A stretch of 64,000 nucleotides of DNA from Lachnospiraceae bacterium UBA3273. Lineage in GTDB: Bacteria; Bacillota; Clostridia; Lachnospirales; Lachnospiraceae. A program made the translations under genes and the position numbers. Position 1 is the stretch's first letter, and each line of letters starts with the position of its first letter. The notes beneath the pieces are model-generated. The model did no database searches. It was not told the origin of the DNA and worked only from the letters and a program-made list of their open reading frames with translations. Below, piece by piece: positions 19,858-28,806 of the stretch. Location: the NCBI GenBank assembly GCA_002362385.1, contig DEUB01000010.1, forward strand, positions 62,001 to 126,000. Reading direction: 5' to 3'.

Positions 19858-20544
19858 TTAGAAGGGCAGAAACCCCTTTAAGCGGGAGAGAGTAATAACT
19901 TCCCCGTTAGCCAGCCGGTATTCTTTTTTGGTATGTGAGAGGACATGGTTTTGATTCAGGACCGTGTCTTTTTTTGCGAAGAAAAATTCGGGATAATTGT
20001 CCACCCAGTGATAAAAGTCGTCTATTTCTCCCAGCATGGAGAGCACGGTTCCGTCGTCTAAATGGACATCCACAAGATGGGACTGGCTTTTTGCATACAG
20101 GATTTTTTCCACAGGGACATAGTGGGTCTCGGATTCTGCACGGATCTCAATGGTGGGAACGCTTGTCTGAAGATGGTATTTGTGGGCTTCCCGGATCATC
20201 TGATGCAAGGGAGCCGTTAAAACAGGCTTTTGCATAGAGAGAAGCCCGTCAATGGCGTCCTGATAGGAAAAGGGAGTGCCCTCGGGATGGCAGACTGCGA
20301 TCTGTCCTGGGATATGGATGGATCTCAACTGTTCTACGATGGATCTGCCGTGGTCTTCCGTCAGCGTGATGTCGATGATGACCAGTTCATATTTCATGGG
20401 CGCGCGCAAAAGGCTTTGGGAATCTCCGAAGGCCTCTACATACAAAGTGCCCGTTTCAGCACAGAGGGCTGAGTTGGCGCGGCCTAAAAGCCTTTCCAAT
20501 TGTTTCCTGTCGGCAATGTTGTCTGCAATGACCCCAATATACAT
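19858..20544 (-). CDS. LytTR-type response regulator with divergent receiver
   Basis: 228 aa. N-terminal receiver-like domain with a phosphoacceptor Asp in VIIDITL (about 58), but the first acidic pair is changed (GVIADNIADRK) and the Lys motif is not clear, so phosphorylation may be altered. C-terminal LytTR domain (about 130-228) with FFFAKKDTVLNQNHVLSH. Good GAGGAGGG ribosome site. No cognate kinase adjacent; the gene lies 15 bases after DUF1294 on the same strand. Confidence 0.82.
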   Translation of the reverse strand: MYIGVIADNIADRKQLERLLGRANSALCAETGTLYVEAFGDSQSLLRAPMKYELVIIDITLTEDHGRSIVEQLRSIHIPGQIAVCHPEGTPFSYQDAIDGLLSMQKPVLTAPLHQMIREAHKYHLQTSVPTIEIRAESETHYVPVEKILYAKSQSHLVDVHLDDGTVLSMLGEIDDFYHWVDNYPEFFFAKKDTVLNQNHVLSHTKKEYRLANGEVITLSRLKGFLPF

Positions 20545-20559
20545 AAAATCCCTCCTCTT

Positions 20560-20853
20560 TTACAGAAAAAGAAATTCGATCGGCGAACGGTAAAGAAAGT
20601 AGATGATGGCGGCCTGAATGATCAAGATCAAAGGCATGCCGTATAAAAAATACCAGTGCCTTGTTTTGTGGCGGAAAAGGAACATGCCAAGGGTAGTCCC
20701 TAAGCTTCCTCCGAATATGGCAATGGTAAATAAAGTGGCTTCCGGTATACGGAAGGTTCTTTTTTTGGCTTTATATTTATCAACGCCCATAAGGATCAAT
20801 CCCAAAAGATTGACGGAGGCGGTATAAATGACAAGGGTAAGTACAACGTCCAC
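20560..20853 (-). CDS. DUF1294 small membrane protein
   Basis: 97 aa, GTG start behind AGAGGAAA. Three hydrophobic segments and the DUF1294 pattern: MGVDKYKAKKRTFRIPEATLF, then GGSLGTTLGMFLFRHKTRHWYF. Function of the family is unknown. First gene of a two-gene unit with the LytTR regulator. Confidence 0.85.
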   Translation of the reverse strand: MDVVLTLVIYTASVNLLGLILMGVDKYKAKKRTFRIPEATLFTIAIFGGSLGTTLGMFLFRHKTRHWYFLYGMPLILIIQAAIIYFLYRSPIEFLFL

Positions 20854-20918
20854 GGGTTTTTCCTCTTTTATCTATTTTTACTAATTAAATTTTGATCATC
20901 ACTACTTTTAAGATAACA

Positions 20919-20990
20919 CAAAAAAAGAAAGACCGCCATAGCAGAGATAAAGTATTGGAAAAAATCCTCACAAATCCCTGCGTGGCAGTC
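20919..20990 (-). terminator. Terminator of argG
   Basis: On the minus strand GACTGCCACGCAG pairs with CTGCTATGGCGGTC (plus-strand 20978-20990 and 20931-20944), followed by TTTC and seven T. The loop of about 33 bases is long. Confidence 0.6.
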
Positions 20991-21021
20991 TGAAAATTGA
21001 AAGAAAAACTTTAGGGCCTGA

Positions 21022-22239
21022 CTATTTGTTTTCTAATTCCTGTTTTTTCATGGCGCGGACCTTGCTGGCAAGACCGAACAGGTTGATAAAGCCTTCCGCA
21101 TCGTGATGGTCGTATAAATCGCCTGTTGTGAAGGAAGCAATGCTTTCGTTGTACAGGGAATACGGACTGGTGGTGCCTGCCTTGATGATGTTGCCCTTGT
21201 ACAATTTGAATTTGACTTCGCCGGTCACATATTCCTGAGTGGATTCGATAAACGCCTGAACCGCTTCGCGGAGAGGGGTAAACCACTTTCCTTCATAAAC
21301 GATCTGTGCAAATTTATTGCCCATATCCATTTTTACCGTTGTTGTCTCACGGTCTAAGATCAATTCCTCCAACTGCTGATGAGCTTCATAGAGGATGGTG
21401 CCGCCGGGGGTCTCGTATACGCCGCGGGATTTCATGCCTACTACGCGGTTTTCAACAATATCCACAATGCCGATACCGTGCTTGCCGCCCAGTCTGTTTA
21501 ACTCCTTGATAATATCGGAAACCTTCATTTCCTTGCCGTTTACGGATTTGGGAACGCCTTTTTCAAAGGTCATTGTCACATACTCGCCTTCATCGGGAGC
21601 CTTTTCCGGCGTTGTGCCGAGAACCAGTAAATGGTCGTAGTTAGGCTCGTTTTCCGGCTCCTCAAGTTCCAGGCCTTCATGGCTGATGTGCCATAGGTTG
21701 CGGTCGCGGCTGTAGGAACTGTCAGCGGAAAAAGGAAGATGGATGCCGTGGGCGCGGCAGTATTCGATCTCTTCTTCACGGGAGTTCATAGTCCATTTGG
21801 GGTCTCTCCATGCTGCAATGATGCGAAGGTCGGGAGCTAAAGCCTTGATGCCCAGCTCAAAACGGATCTGGTCGTTTCCTTTACCTGTTGCGCCGTGGCA
21901 GATTGCTGTAGCATTTTCCTTGCGTGCGATCTCAACCAGTCTCTTGGCAATCGCGGGACGCGCCATGGAAGTGCCTAAGAGATATTTATTTTCATAAACG
22001 GCATGCGCCTGTACGCAGGGTACGATGTACTCGTCGCAGAAGATGTCTGTCAGATCTTCAATATAGAGTTTTTCCGCGCCGGATGCCTTGGCCCTTTCCT
22101 CCAGACCGTCCAGTTCATTGCCCTGACCGCAGTCAACGCATACGCAGATCACGTCGTAATCATAATTTTCTTTTAACCAGGGGATGATGGCTGTTGTATC
22201 CAGACCGCCGGAATAAGCTAAAATAACTTTTTCTTTCAT
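21022..22239 (-). CDS. argG: Argininosuccinate synthase
   Basis: Joins citrulline and aspartate with ATP to argininosuccinate, the penultimate arginine step. 405 aa. ATP pyrophosphatase loop AYSGGLDTT at residues 8-16; [51 protein letters not shown], all typical. GGAGG lies before the chosen ATG; a further in-frame ATG 15 bases upstream overlaps that site. argH is not seen. Divergent from argC with an ArgR-like region between. Confidence 0.97.
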   Translation of the reverse strand: MKEKVILAYSGGLDTTAIIPWLKENYDYDVICVCVDCGQGNELDGLEERAKASGAEKLYIEDLTDIFCDEYIVPCVQAHAVYENKYLLGTSMARPAIAKRLVEIARKENATAICHGATGKGNDQIRFELGIKALAPDLRIIAAWRDPKWTMNSREEEIEYCRAHGIHLPFSADSSYSRDRNLWHISHEGLELEEPENEPNYDHLLVLGTTPEKAPDEGEYVTMTFEKGVPKSVNGKEMKVSDIIKELNRLGGKHGIGIVDIVENRVVGMKSRGVYETPGGTILYEAHQQLEELILDRETTTVKMDMGNKFAQIVYEGKWFTPLREAVQAFIESTQEYVTGEVKFKLYKGNIIKAGTTSPYSLYNESIASFTTGDLYDHHDAEGFINLFGLASKVRAMKKQELENK

Positions 22240-22307
22240 TGTAAAAGCCTCCATTTGAAATATGTAATAATAGATGTTTTGCGGCCTTGTAAAACCGCTC
22301 TTTTACC

Positions 22308-22336
22308 AATATACATCATAATAAGAAATAATGCAA
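22308..22336 (-). promoter_or_regulatory. Candidate argG promoter
   Basis: Minus strand TTGCAT (22331-22336), 17-base spacer, TATATT (22308-22313). The -35 is weak. Confidence 0.45.
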
Positions 22337-22345
22337 CAGGAAAAA

Positions 22346-22431
22346 TGTGAATAAAACAATGAATATTCAACAAATTATGCATAAAATAAATAAATATTGA
22401 ATATTATGCAGGAATGTTTTATAATTATGCA
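22346..22431. promoter_or_regulatory. Cluster of ArgR-like half-sites between argG and argC
   Basis: Sites resembling ARG boxes: TGAATA at 22348, TGAATATTCA at 22360-22369, TTATGCATAA at 22375-22384, TTGAATATTATGCA at 22397-22410 and TTATGCA at 22425. They cover the -35/-10 of the upstream argC promoter and lie just upstream of the argG promoter, as expected for arginine repression of both genes. The 367-base gap holds these sites, three promoters and the 60-base repeat. Confidence 0.6.
22397..22425 (+). promoter_or_regulatory. Distal argC promoter
   Basis: TTGAAT at 22397-22402, 17-base spacer, perfect TATAAT at 22420-22425. Overlaps ArgR-like sites. Confidence 0.7.
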
Positions 22432-22440
22432 ATCGATGGG

Positions 22441-22500
22441 GCGTGCCGCCGCAGGAACAATATACGCTAAAGGGCCGTCTGCCGCCTTGAAAATCGATTT
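22441..22500 (+). repeat. 60-bp dispersed repeat, copy 1
   Basis: Matches 57054-57113 without gaps at 52 of 60 positions; the last 35 bases (from GCTAAAGGGCCG to AATCGATTT) differ at one position only. Both copies lie 15-25 bases upstream of the -35 box of a promoter. Confidence 0.85.
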
Positions 22501-22524
22501 TTGTGGGAAAGCGGGGAGGGCGTC

Positions 22525-22553
22525 TTGAATTCGGAAGCGGTTTTGGGTATGAT
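22525..22553 (+). promoter_or_regulatory. Proximal argC promoter
   Basis: TTGAAT at 22525-22530, 17-base spacer, TATGAT at 22548-22553, 54 bases before the argC ATG. Confidence 0.65.
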
Positions 22554-22606
22554 GATAGATGCATGAAAACAACTGTCGGAAAATAAATGAAAGGATGAAC
22601 AAATCA

Positions 22607-23662
22607 ATGATTAAAGCAGGAATCATAGGAGCTACGGGCTACGCAGGAGGCGAGCTGGTAAGGCTTTTGACACAGCATAAGGATGCGGAGGTAGTCTGGT
22701 ACGGATCCAAGAGTTATATAGACAAGAAATATGCTTCCGTCTACGGCAATATGTTTCAGATCGTGGATGATAAGTGTATGGACGACAATATGGAGGAGCT
22801 TGCAGAAAAGGTGGATGTGATCTTTACCGCAACGCCCCAGGGACTTTGTGCTTCCCTTGTGAATGATGATATTTTGAATAAAGTGAAGATCGTGGATCTG
22901 AGCGCCGATTTCCGTATTAAGGATGTGGCAGTATATGAAAAATGGTACGGCCTTGAGCATAAATCTCCCCAGTACATAGAAGAAGCCGTTTACGGTCTTT
23001 GCGAGATCAACAGGGAGGATGTGAAAAAGGCCCGTCTGGTGGCGAATCCCGGCTGTTATACCACCTGTTCCATACTGACGGCGTATCCTCTGGTAAAGGA
23101 AGGTCTGATAGACGTTCATTCCCTGATCGTGGATGCAAAATCCGGCACTTCGGGAGCGGGCAGGGGAGCCAAGGTTAATAACCTCTATTGTGAGGTCAAT
23201 GAGAATATCAAGGCCTACGGAGTGGCCTCCCACCGCCACACGCCGGAAATCGAGGAACAGTTAGGCTATGCGGCGAAAGAACCTATCGTGATCAACTTTA
23301 CGCCCCATCTTGTTCCCATGAACCGCGGAATCCTTGCGACGGAATATGCCAATCTTAAGAAGAAACCGGACGGCAGTCTGCCTTCCTATGAGGAGATCAA
23401 GGCGGTCTATGATAAATATTACGGAAAGGAAAAGTTTATCCGCGTTCTGGATAAAGGAAGCCTGCCGGAAACCAAATGGGTAGAGGGCAGCAACTATGTG
23501 GACATTAACTTTGTCATCGATGAGCGGACGGGCCGCATCATTATGATGGGCGCCATTGATAACCTGGTAAAAGGAGCGGCAGGACAGGCGGTGCAGAACA
23601 TGAACCTGATGTTCGGGCTGCCTGAGGATGAAGGCCTTGATCTGGTGCCGATGTTCCCGTAA
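22607..23662 (+). CDS. argC: N-acetyl-gamma-glutamyl-phosphate reductase
   Basis: NADPH-dependent third step of arginine synthesis. 351 aa. Rossmann loop GATGYAGGELVRLL at residues 8-21, catalytic Cys in VANPGCYTTCSIL, DAKSGTSGAGRGAK, and HRHTPEIEEQLG. The frame is open further upstream (ATG at 22559 and 22595), but family alignment (MIKAGIIGATGY) and AAAGGA at 22589-22594 favour 22607. Alone here; argJ is not seen, and argB and argD are 37 kb away. Confidence 0.97.
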   Translation: MIKAGIIGATGYAGGELVRLLTQHKDAEVVWYGSKSYIDKKYASVYGNMFQIVDDKCMDDNMEELAEKVDVIFTATPQGLCASLVNDDILNKVKIVDLSADFRIKDVAVYEKWYGLEHKSPQYIEEAVYGLCEINREDVKKARLVANPGCYTTCSILTAYPLVKEGLIDVHSLIVDAKSGTSGAGRGAKVNNLYCEVNENIKAYGVASHRHTPEIEEQLGYAAKEPIVINFTPHLVPMNRGILATEYANLKKKPDGSLPSYEEIKAVYDKYYGKEKFIRVLDKGSLPETKWVEGSNYVDINFVIDERTGRIIMMGAIDNLVKGAAGQAVQNMNLMFGLPEDEGLDLVPMFP

Positions 23663-23722
23663 GATTATGGGGGCGCAATTGGAATTTTGCTTTTCTTATG
23701 GAATGGCAGCCGCCTTTTCTTT

Positions 23723-24628
23723 TTAGGCATTCTCATAGATTTTCCTGTAAGCCAGTGGGGAGGAACCATAATATTTTCTAAAAGTCTCGCAATAATAGCT
23801 GGCCCCGCAAAAGCCGTACTCATAAGCGATATCCGTAATGCTTTTGCCGGGGGTCAGCAGGGAAGCGAGGCTTTTCTTCAGGCGCAGCTTTGTGGTATAG
23901 GTTATGGGAGTATCATTTAGGTATTTTTTGAAAAGCAGGGAGCATTTGCTTTTGCATACGGCTCCGGATAAAGCAATGTCTTCAAGGGTAATATGCTCCG
24001 ACAAATGTTCTTCTATATAGCCGATCATGGTTCTCAGCGTGGAAAGCTCTGCCGATTCTTTTACAGGCCGGGAGGTTTCTGTGGGAAGGTTCTCATATAA
24101 CAGTTTCATAACAGCAATAAAATCCTCCATTACTTCAAAGCAGGACAGGGGATCTGTGGGAGAGCCGGAAAAGGAATGGTAGAGACTGTAAAGCCTTTCC
24201 AGAACGGCTGCTTCCCAGCCTTCCGGATTCAGGCAGTGATAGGGGCAGGCAGCATTTCGGGTAATATGTTCCATGCAATTTTCATAAAACCATTCATTTC
24301 CCTTTAACAATTCAGGAGACAGCAAAATGCAGATAAATTCACATTCTTCATGCTCTTTGGAAAATCCGTAATGGAGCTGTCTGCTGTTAACCATAATGCC
24401 GCTGTTTTCAGGAAGCTCGATCAATTCTCCGTTTACATTGTAAGTCATTTTTCCTTTTCTTATTAAAACAAATTCCAAATCCTCGTGCCAGTGGCTGATA
24501 GCGGAATAGTCCGGATAGGTGGAAAGGATCCCATAGCGGGCATAGGCGGGAAAGAGAGGATTGTTATATGCAACTGTCTCTGAGGCGTCCGGGTTGAAGG
24601 CGGAGCAGTAGCGGGCGGTAATGTTCAT
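23723..24628 (-). CDS. AraC family transcriptional regulator
   Basis: 301 aa. N-terminal cupin (about 1-150) with HWHEDLEFVLIRKGKMTYNVNGE, and C-terminal double helix-turn-helix (about 195-300): HITLEDIALSGAVCKSKCSLLFKKYLNDTPITYTTKLRLKKS and SITDIAYEYGFCGASYYCETFRKYYGSSPLAYRK. Strong AAGGAGG. Divergent from the MATE exporter gene, which it may regulate (inference from position). Confidence 0.92.
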   Translation of the reverse strand: MNITARYCSAFNPDASETVAYNNPLFPAYARYGILSTYPDYSAISHWHEDLEFVLIRKGKMTYNVNGELIELPENSGIMVNSRQLHYGFSKEHEECEFICILLSPELLKGNEWFYENCMEHITRNAACPYHCLNPEGWEAAVLERLYSLYHSFSGSPTDPLSCFEVMEDFIAVMKLLYENLPTETSRPVKESAELSTLRTMIGYIEEHLSEHITLEDIALSGAVCKSKCSLLFKKYLNDTPITYTTKLRLKKSLASLLTPGKSITDIAYEYGFCGASYYCETFRKYYGSSPLAYRKIYENA

Positions 24629-24762
24629 AATGACCTCCTTGAGTTTTGATTTGTTTTAAATTATTTGAAAAAAGAATATTGTTATAAAATTATACGCTAT
24701 TACGAAAGAATTTCAAGAGAGAAGATGATATTGTTAAATAACAGAAGGAAAAAGCCGGAAAA

Positions 24763-24860
24763 AGGCAGCGGCAGAAAACGGCAGGCAGAAAACAGCAGGC
24801 AAAAAACAGGAGGATAGAAAACGACAGACAAAAAACGGCAGACAGAAAACAGACGGATAG
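24763..24860. repeat. Degenerate tandem repeat, about 14-15 bp unit
   Basis: Six or seven imperfect units of the type GGCAGGCAGAAAACA fill the upstream region of the MATE gene; variation is mostly C/A and G/A. No coding frame is apparent. Confidence 0.65.
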
Positions 24861-24897
24861 AATGAAGAAACTGTGAAAGGGACCGGGGCGGTGTGAT

Positions 24898-26298
24898 ATG
24901 AAAAAAGGGAATGCTTTAAACAAGAGAATCTTTCAATTGGTTTTTCCCATGGCCTTCAGTCAGTTTATGCTTGCGCTTGTAAGCGCCAGCGATGCGGTTA
25001 TGCTGGGCAGGTTGGATCAAAACGCCATGGCGGCGGTATCTTTGGCATCTCAGGTCACATTTGTATTTAACCTTTTCATGACGGCGTTTGTAATCGGGGA
25101 AAATATGTTTGTGGCCCAGTATTATGGGAAAAAGGATTTTTTGAATATCTCGAGAATATGCAGCCTTGTGCTTCTCATCGGGTGCATGGCAGGAGTTTTG
25201 TTTTGTGCAGGCGCGGTTCTTTTTCCTGAAAACATTATGCGTTTCTTTACAAATGACGCAGGACTGGCTGAAATGGGAAGAGACTACTTGAAATATGTGG
25301 GAATTTCCTATATATTGTCTGCAATAGCCCAGGTATATATGACAATTATGAAAAACTGCGGCGCTGTGAATTTAAGTACTGTTATCAGCAGCATAACGGT
25401 TATTTTAAATATTTTCTTAAATGCTGTTTTTATCTTCGGATTGTGGGGATTTCCTGCCATGGGGATCAAGGGAGCGGCGGTGGCGACTGTAACGGCGACC
25501 GCCTTTCAGGCTATAGGAAGCGTTGTTTATGTAGCGGTAAAAATGAAATTTCTGAAGCTTCATTTACCAGGGTCGGAAAATGATCTGGCAAAACGGTTCC
25601 GGGATAAAACAGTTCCCGTTTTGCTGAATGAGCTGGTATGGGGCGGCGGTTTTACCATGTATTCCGTCATTATGGGGCATTTAGGAACCGATGCGGTGGC
25701 GGCGAACAGCATTGCCAATATTTCCAAAAATATGGTAATCTGTTTGTGCCTGGGACTGGGAAATGCAGCGGGCATTATCGTGGGGAATGAATTGGGAGCC
25801 GGACATTTTGATAAAGCAAAAGAGGCGGGAAGGATACTTACAAAGGCGTCAATTCTGTGCGGAGTGCTGTCAGGCCTGTTTCTTCTGGCTGTTTCCCCGG
25901 TTATTATGGGAGCGGTAAAGCTGACTTACGAGGCAAGAGGATGTTTGAGAGGCATGCTGTTCATTTCCTCTTACTATCTGGCAGGGAAATCCATAAACAG
26001 CATGACCATAGGCGGGATTTTCCCCGCGGGCGGAGATTCTAAATTCGGACTGCTTTGTGATACGGTGACTTTGTGGTGTGTGACGATTCCTTTAGGCTGC
26101 TTATGCGCTTTTGGGCTTAAGCTTCCCGTATTGGCGGTATATTTTGTACTGAATCTGGATGAAATCGTAAAACTTCCTGTTGTATACAGGCATTATAAAC
26201 AATACGGATGGGTCAGAAATTTAACAAACGGAGGGCATGGAAATGAGCGAAATGAAAGAAAAAATGCATACCGGAGAACTTTATCTTCCGGGGGATGA
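24898..26298 (+). CDS. MATE family efflux transporter
   Basis: 466-aa inner-membrane antiporter with twelve hydrophobic segments; starts KRIFQLVFPMAFSQFMLALVSASDAVMLGRL and contains VAQYYGKKD, GAAVATVTATAFQAIG and GNELGAGHFDKA, all typical of MATE exporters (cations or drugs against Na+ or H+). The C-terminal 20 residues run into the next gene by 56 bases and are polar, so the original stop may have been lost. Divergent AraC regulator upstream. Confidence 0.92.
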   Translation: MKKGNALNKRIFQLVFPMAFSQFMLALVSASDAVMLGRLDQNAMAAVSLASQVTFVFNLFMTAFVIGENMFVAQYYGKKDFLNISRICSLVLLIGCMAGVLFCAGAVLFPENIMRFFTNDAGLAEMGRDYLKYVGISYILSAIAQVYMTIMKNCGAVNLSTVISSITVILNIFLNAVFIFGLWGFPAMGIKGAAVATVTATAFQAIGSVVYVAVKMKFLKLHLPGSENDLAKRFRDKTVPVLLNELVWGGGFTMYSVIMGHLGTDAVAANSIANISKNMVICLCLGLGNAAGIIVGNELGAGHFDKAKEAGRILTKASILCGVLSGLFLLAVSPVIMGAVKLTYEARGCLRGMLFISSYYLAGKSINSMTIGGIFPAGGDSKFGLLCDTVTLWCVTIPLGCLCAFGLKLPVLAVYFVLNLDEIVKLPVVYRHYKQYGWVRNLTNGGHGNERNERKNAYRRTLSSGG

Positions 26299-26872
26299 GG
26301 AAATCATGAAGGAACAGGTGATCTACCAGGACAGATTGTGTGAATATAATATGACAAAACCGTCAGAGCAGGAAAAGAGAGCGGGAATGTTAAAGGAAAT
26401 GCTGGGAGACTGCGGAGAGGGCGTATATATCGAAGCGCCTTTCTATTCCAATTTTGGCGGACATCATTGTCATTTCGGGAAAATGGTTTATGCTAATTAT
26501 AACCTGACCTGTGTGGATGACACACATATTTATGTGGGGGACTATACCATGTTTGGCCCTAACGTGACCATTGCTACTGCGGGTCATCCCATTCTGCCGG
26601 TGCTTCGGGAGAAGGTTTACCAGTACAATATGCCCGTTCACATCGGAAGGAACTGCTGGATCGGCGCAGGAGCAGTCATCATGCCGGGAGTGACTATCGG
26701 GGATAATACGGTAATCGGCGCAGGAAGCGTTGTGACAAAGGATATTCCCGCAAATGTAGTTGCGGTAGGAAATCCCTGCAGGGTCATGCGGGAAATCGGG
26801 GAGCATGACCGGAAATATTATTATAAGGACAGGGAGATAGAAGAAACACTCCTTGAAAAAAAACAGTCTTAA
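26243..26872 (+). CDS. Sugar O-acetyltransferase (maltose/galactoside type)
   Basis: 209 aa. Left-handed beta-helix hexapeptide acetyltransferase: N-terminal Mac domain (MHTGELYLPGDEEIMKEQ), YIEAPFYSNFGGH(H)CHFGKMVYAN, catalytic His in TIATAGHPI, then HIGRNCWIGAGAVIMPGVTIGDNTVIGAGSVVTKDIPANVVAVGNPCRV. Uses acetyl-CoA to acetylate sugars. GGAGG at 26230-26234 suits the ATG at 26243. It overlaps the MATE gene end. Confidence 0.93.
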   Translation: MSEMKEKMHTGELYLPGDEEIMKEQVIYQDRLCEYNMTKPSEQEKRAGMLKEMLGDCGEGVYIEAPFYSNFGGHHCHFGKMVYANYNLTCVDDTHIYVGDYTMFGPNVTIATAGHPILPVLREKVYQYNMPVHIGRNCWIGAGAVIMPGVTIGDNTVIGAGSVVTKDIPANVVAVGNPCRVMREIGEHDRKYYYKDREIEETLLEKKQS

Positions 26873-26913
26873 AACGGATTGGAGATATGAAAAATTCAAA
26901 AAGGAGGTATTGT

Positions 26914-27744
26914 ATGCTTGCAGATTATCATGTGCATACGGAATTCAGCGACGATTCCGTATATCCTATGGAGCAGGCAGCAAAGGACGCCATAGCCATG
27001 GGGCTTTCGGAGATCTGCTTTACAGACCATGTGGATTACGGCATTAAGGAGGACTGGGACTGCGGCCATCCTATCAGATATCGTGGAAAAGAGCCTCTTG
27101 CAAATGTGGATTATCCGCTGTATGAGGCTGAAATAAAAAGGATGCGGTATCTGTATGGGAAAGAGATAGGCATTAAAATGGGCATGGAATTCGGCATGCA
27201 GACCCACACCATAGAGCAGTACAAAGCCTTGTTTCAAAAATACCCTTTTGATTTCATTATTCTGTCAGTGCATCAGGTAGAGGATCAGGAATTCTGGACC
27301 CAGGATTTTCAGAAGGGGAAGAGCCAGAAGGAATATAATGAGCGGTATTATGAGGAGATGTTGAATCTTGTGAGGGCATATAAGGATTACAGCGTACTGG
27401 GTCATATGGATCTGATCACGCGGTATGACGAAAAGGGAATTTATCCTTTCATAAAACTGGAGCCTTTGATAGAGGAAATACTGAAAACGGTCATAGAAAG
27501 CGGGAAGGGTATAGAATTTAATACGTCTTACCATCGATACGGGCTGAAGGACACTACGCCGTCAGAGGATATTCTGAAGCTGTTTAAACGGCTGGGCGGG
27601 GAAATCATTACCATCGGCAGCGACAGCCACAGGCCGGAACATCTGGGGGCATATATAGAAGAGGGAAAGCAGCTGTTAAAAAGCCTGGGATTTCGGTTTT
27701 TTTGTACTTATGAGAAAATGAAACCTGTATATCATAGTTTGTAA
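26914..27744 (+). CDS. PHP-domain histidinol-phosphatase family (HisJ/HisK type)
   Basis: 276 aa. Metal-binding PHP motifs: DYHVHTEFSDDS (residues 3-14), FTDHVDYG, GMEFGMQ, SVHQVE, GHMDLITRYD and GSDSHRPEHLG. Such proteins hydrolyse histidinol phosphate in Firmicutes, although some act on other phosphates; no his genes are nearby. AAAAAGGAGGT at 26898-26907 fixes the start; an upstream in-frame ATG lies before it. Confidence 0.88.
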   Translation: MLADYHVHTEFSDDSVYPMEQAAKDAIAMGLSEICFTDHVDYGIKEDWDCGHPIRYRGKEPLANVDYPLYEAEIKRMRYLYGKEIGIKMGMEFGMQTHTIEQYKALFQKYPFDFIILSVHQVEDQEFWTQDFQKGKSQKEYNERYYEEMLNLVRAYKDYSVLGHMDLITRYDEKGIYPFIKLEPLIEEILKTVIESGKGIEFNTSYHRYGLKDTTPSEDILKLFKRLGGEIITIGSDSHRPEHLGAYIEEGKQLLKSLGFRFFCTYEKMKPVYHSL

Positions 27745-27832
27745 AAAGTATAACGATTATCAAACAAGTGTCGGGAAAATTATGAGCGGATTTATCATCA
27801 GGAAACCAATACAGAAACCATGTGAGGAAAGT

Positions 27833-28174
27833 ATGAAAGGAATGTGGACGGATAAAAAGAAAAGAATCCTGATCCGGTTATTTACAGTGCTTTTTGCTGT
27901 AAGCGTATCGGCTGCGGGGCTGCCCTGCGGCATCATAAATGCATACGGCCTGTTTGGGGAAGTAAAAGCTTTTGCCGTAACAGAAGAATGTCAGGAACAG
28001 GAAAATGAAGGGGCGGTCAGGAAAGTAAAAACAGCTTATGCCAAGGGCATCAATCTGTTTAATAGCTGGTTTGAACTTTTAGGCGTTCTTGTCTGCCTGA
28101 TCGCTGCAGTATATATGATAAAGCTGCCGAGGGGCAGAACCATTGTAACATTGAAGGTACGAATGGATGATTGA
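27833..28174 (+). CDS. Small exported or membrane protein, unknown
   Basis: 113 aa, start at 27833 behind GAGGAAAG; the frame is open upstream. Basic N-terminus and hydrophobic stretch (ILIRLFTVLFAVSVSAAGLP) look like a signal peptide or anchor; a second hydrophobic helix (ELLGVLVCLIAAVYMIKL) lies near the C-terminus. Not recognised. Confidence 0.55.
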   Translation: MKGMWTDKKKRILIRLFTVLFAVSVSAAGLPCGIINAYGLFGEVKAFAVTEECQEQENEGAVRKVKTAYAKGINLFNSWFELLGVLVCLIAAVYMIKLPRGRTIVTLKVRMDD

Positions 28175-28257
28175 ACTCTTTTTTGTAAGTGGAAATAGCA
28201 GACATTTGCAGAATGCGAACGTCTGGATGAACACATGCAGAAAGGAGAGAAGACGGT

Positions 28258-28641
28258 TTGTTTGAACAGGATTATATTATGCGTCTCATCAAGGAGATGG
28301 TAAGAACCTTATTAAAGCTGTTGTTCCATATCGATACGGATTCCCAGACAGAGGAGCTGTTAAAGGAGAGGGAAGAGAAAGAGACCCTGAACGCTTTGCT
28401 GGAACTGGTTGACGGGGGAGAAATCAATGAGGCCGAGAACCGGCTTTATGACCTGATTTCTGAGGGAGATATGGCGGCTTTAGAAACGGCTCTTTTGTTC
28501 TATTCTTATCTGAATGATAAGACGGATGAATTTCTTGAAGAGAATCACTTCAGCAGGAATGAGATCATATCGGGCTTAAAGGACGTTGTCGGCAGATACG
28601 GATTAAACGGTATGGCGGATGTGTTTTTGGAGGAATTATAA
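28258..28641 (+). CDS. DUF6483-like helical protein
   Basis: 127 aa, TTG start behind AAGGAGAG (28241-28248). Helical, acidic, beginning FEQDYIMRLIKEMVRTLLKLLFHID, a pattern I associate with DUF6483 of Lachnospiraceae. Function unknown. Followed by a terminator. Confidence 0.75.
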   Translation: MFEQDYIMRLIKEMVRTLLKLLFHIDTDSQTEELLKEREEKETLNALLELVDGGEINEAENRLYDLISEGDMAALETALLFYSYLNDKTDEFLEENHFSRNEIISGLKDVVGRYGLNGMADVFLEEL

Positions 28642-28648
28642 AAGCGAC

Positions 28649-28681
28649 AGCGGCATTGGCGGAGAGCTGATGCCGCTTTTG
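28649..28681 (+). terminator. Terminator after the DUF6483-like gene
   Basis: AGCGGCAT (28649-28656) pairs with ATGCCGCT (28670-28677), then TTTT. Confidence 0.6.
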
Positions 28682-28806
28682 ATATTGTAAATACGGTTTG
28701 TATGAAGTACAATATTAGCAAAATGCATAGAAGGCGCAACTGTGTAAAAAATGAAAGGATTTGTGTTCAAGACGAAAAAGATCCGAAGGAATAGAGGCGT
28801 TATTGA

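Noticed and set aside
23680..23700. Small GCAA/TTGC hairpin after argC as terminator
   Set aside because: Stem too short to support.
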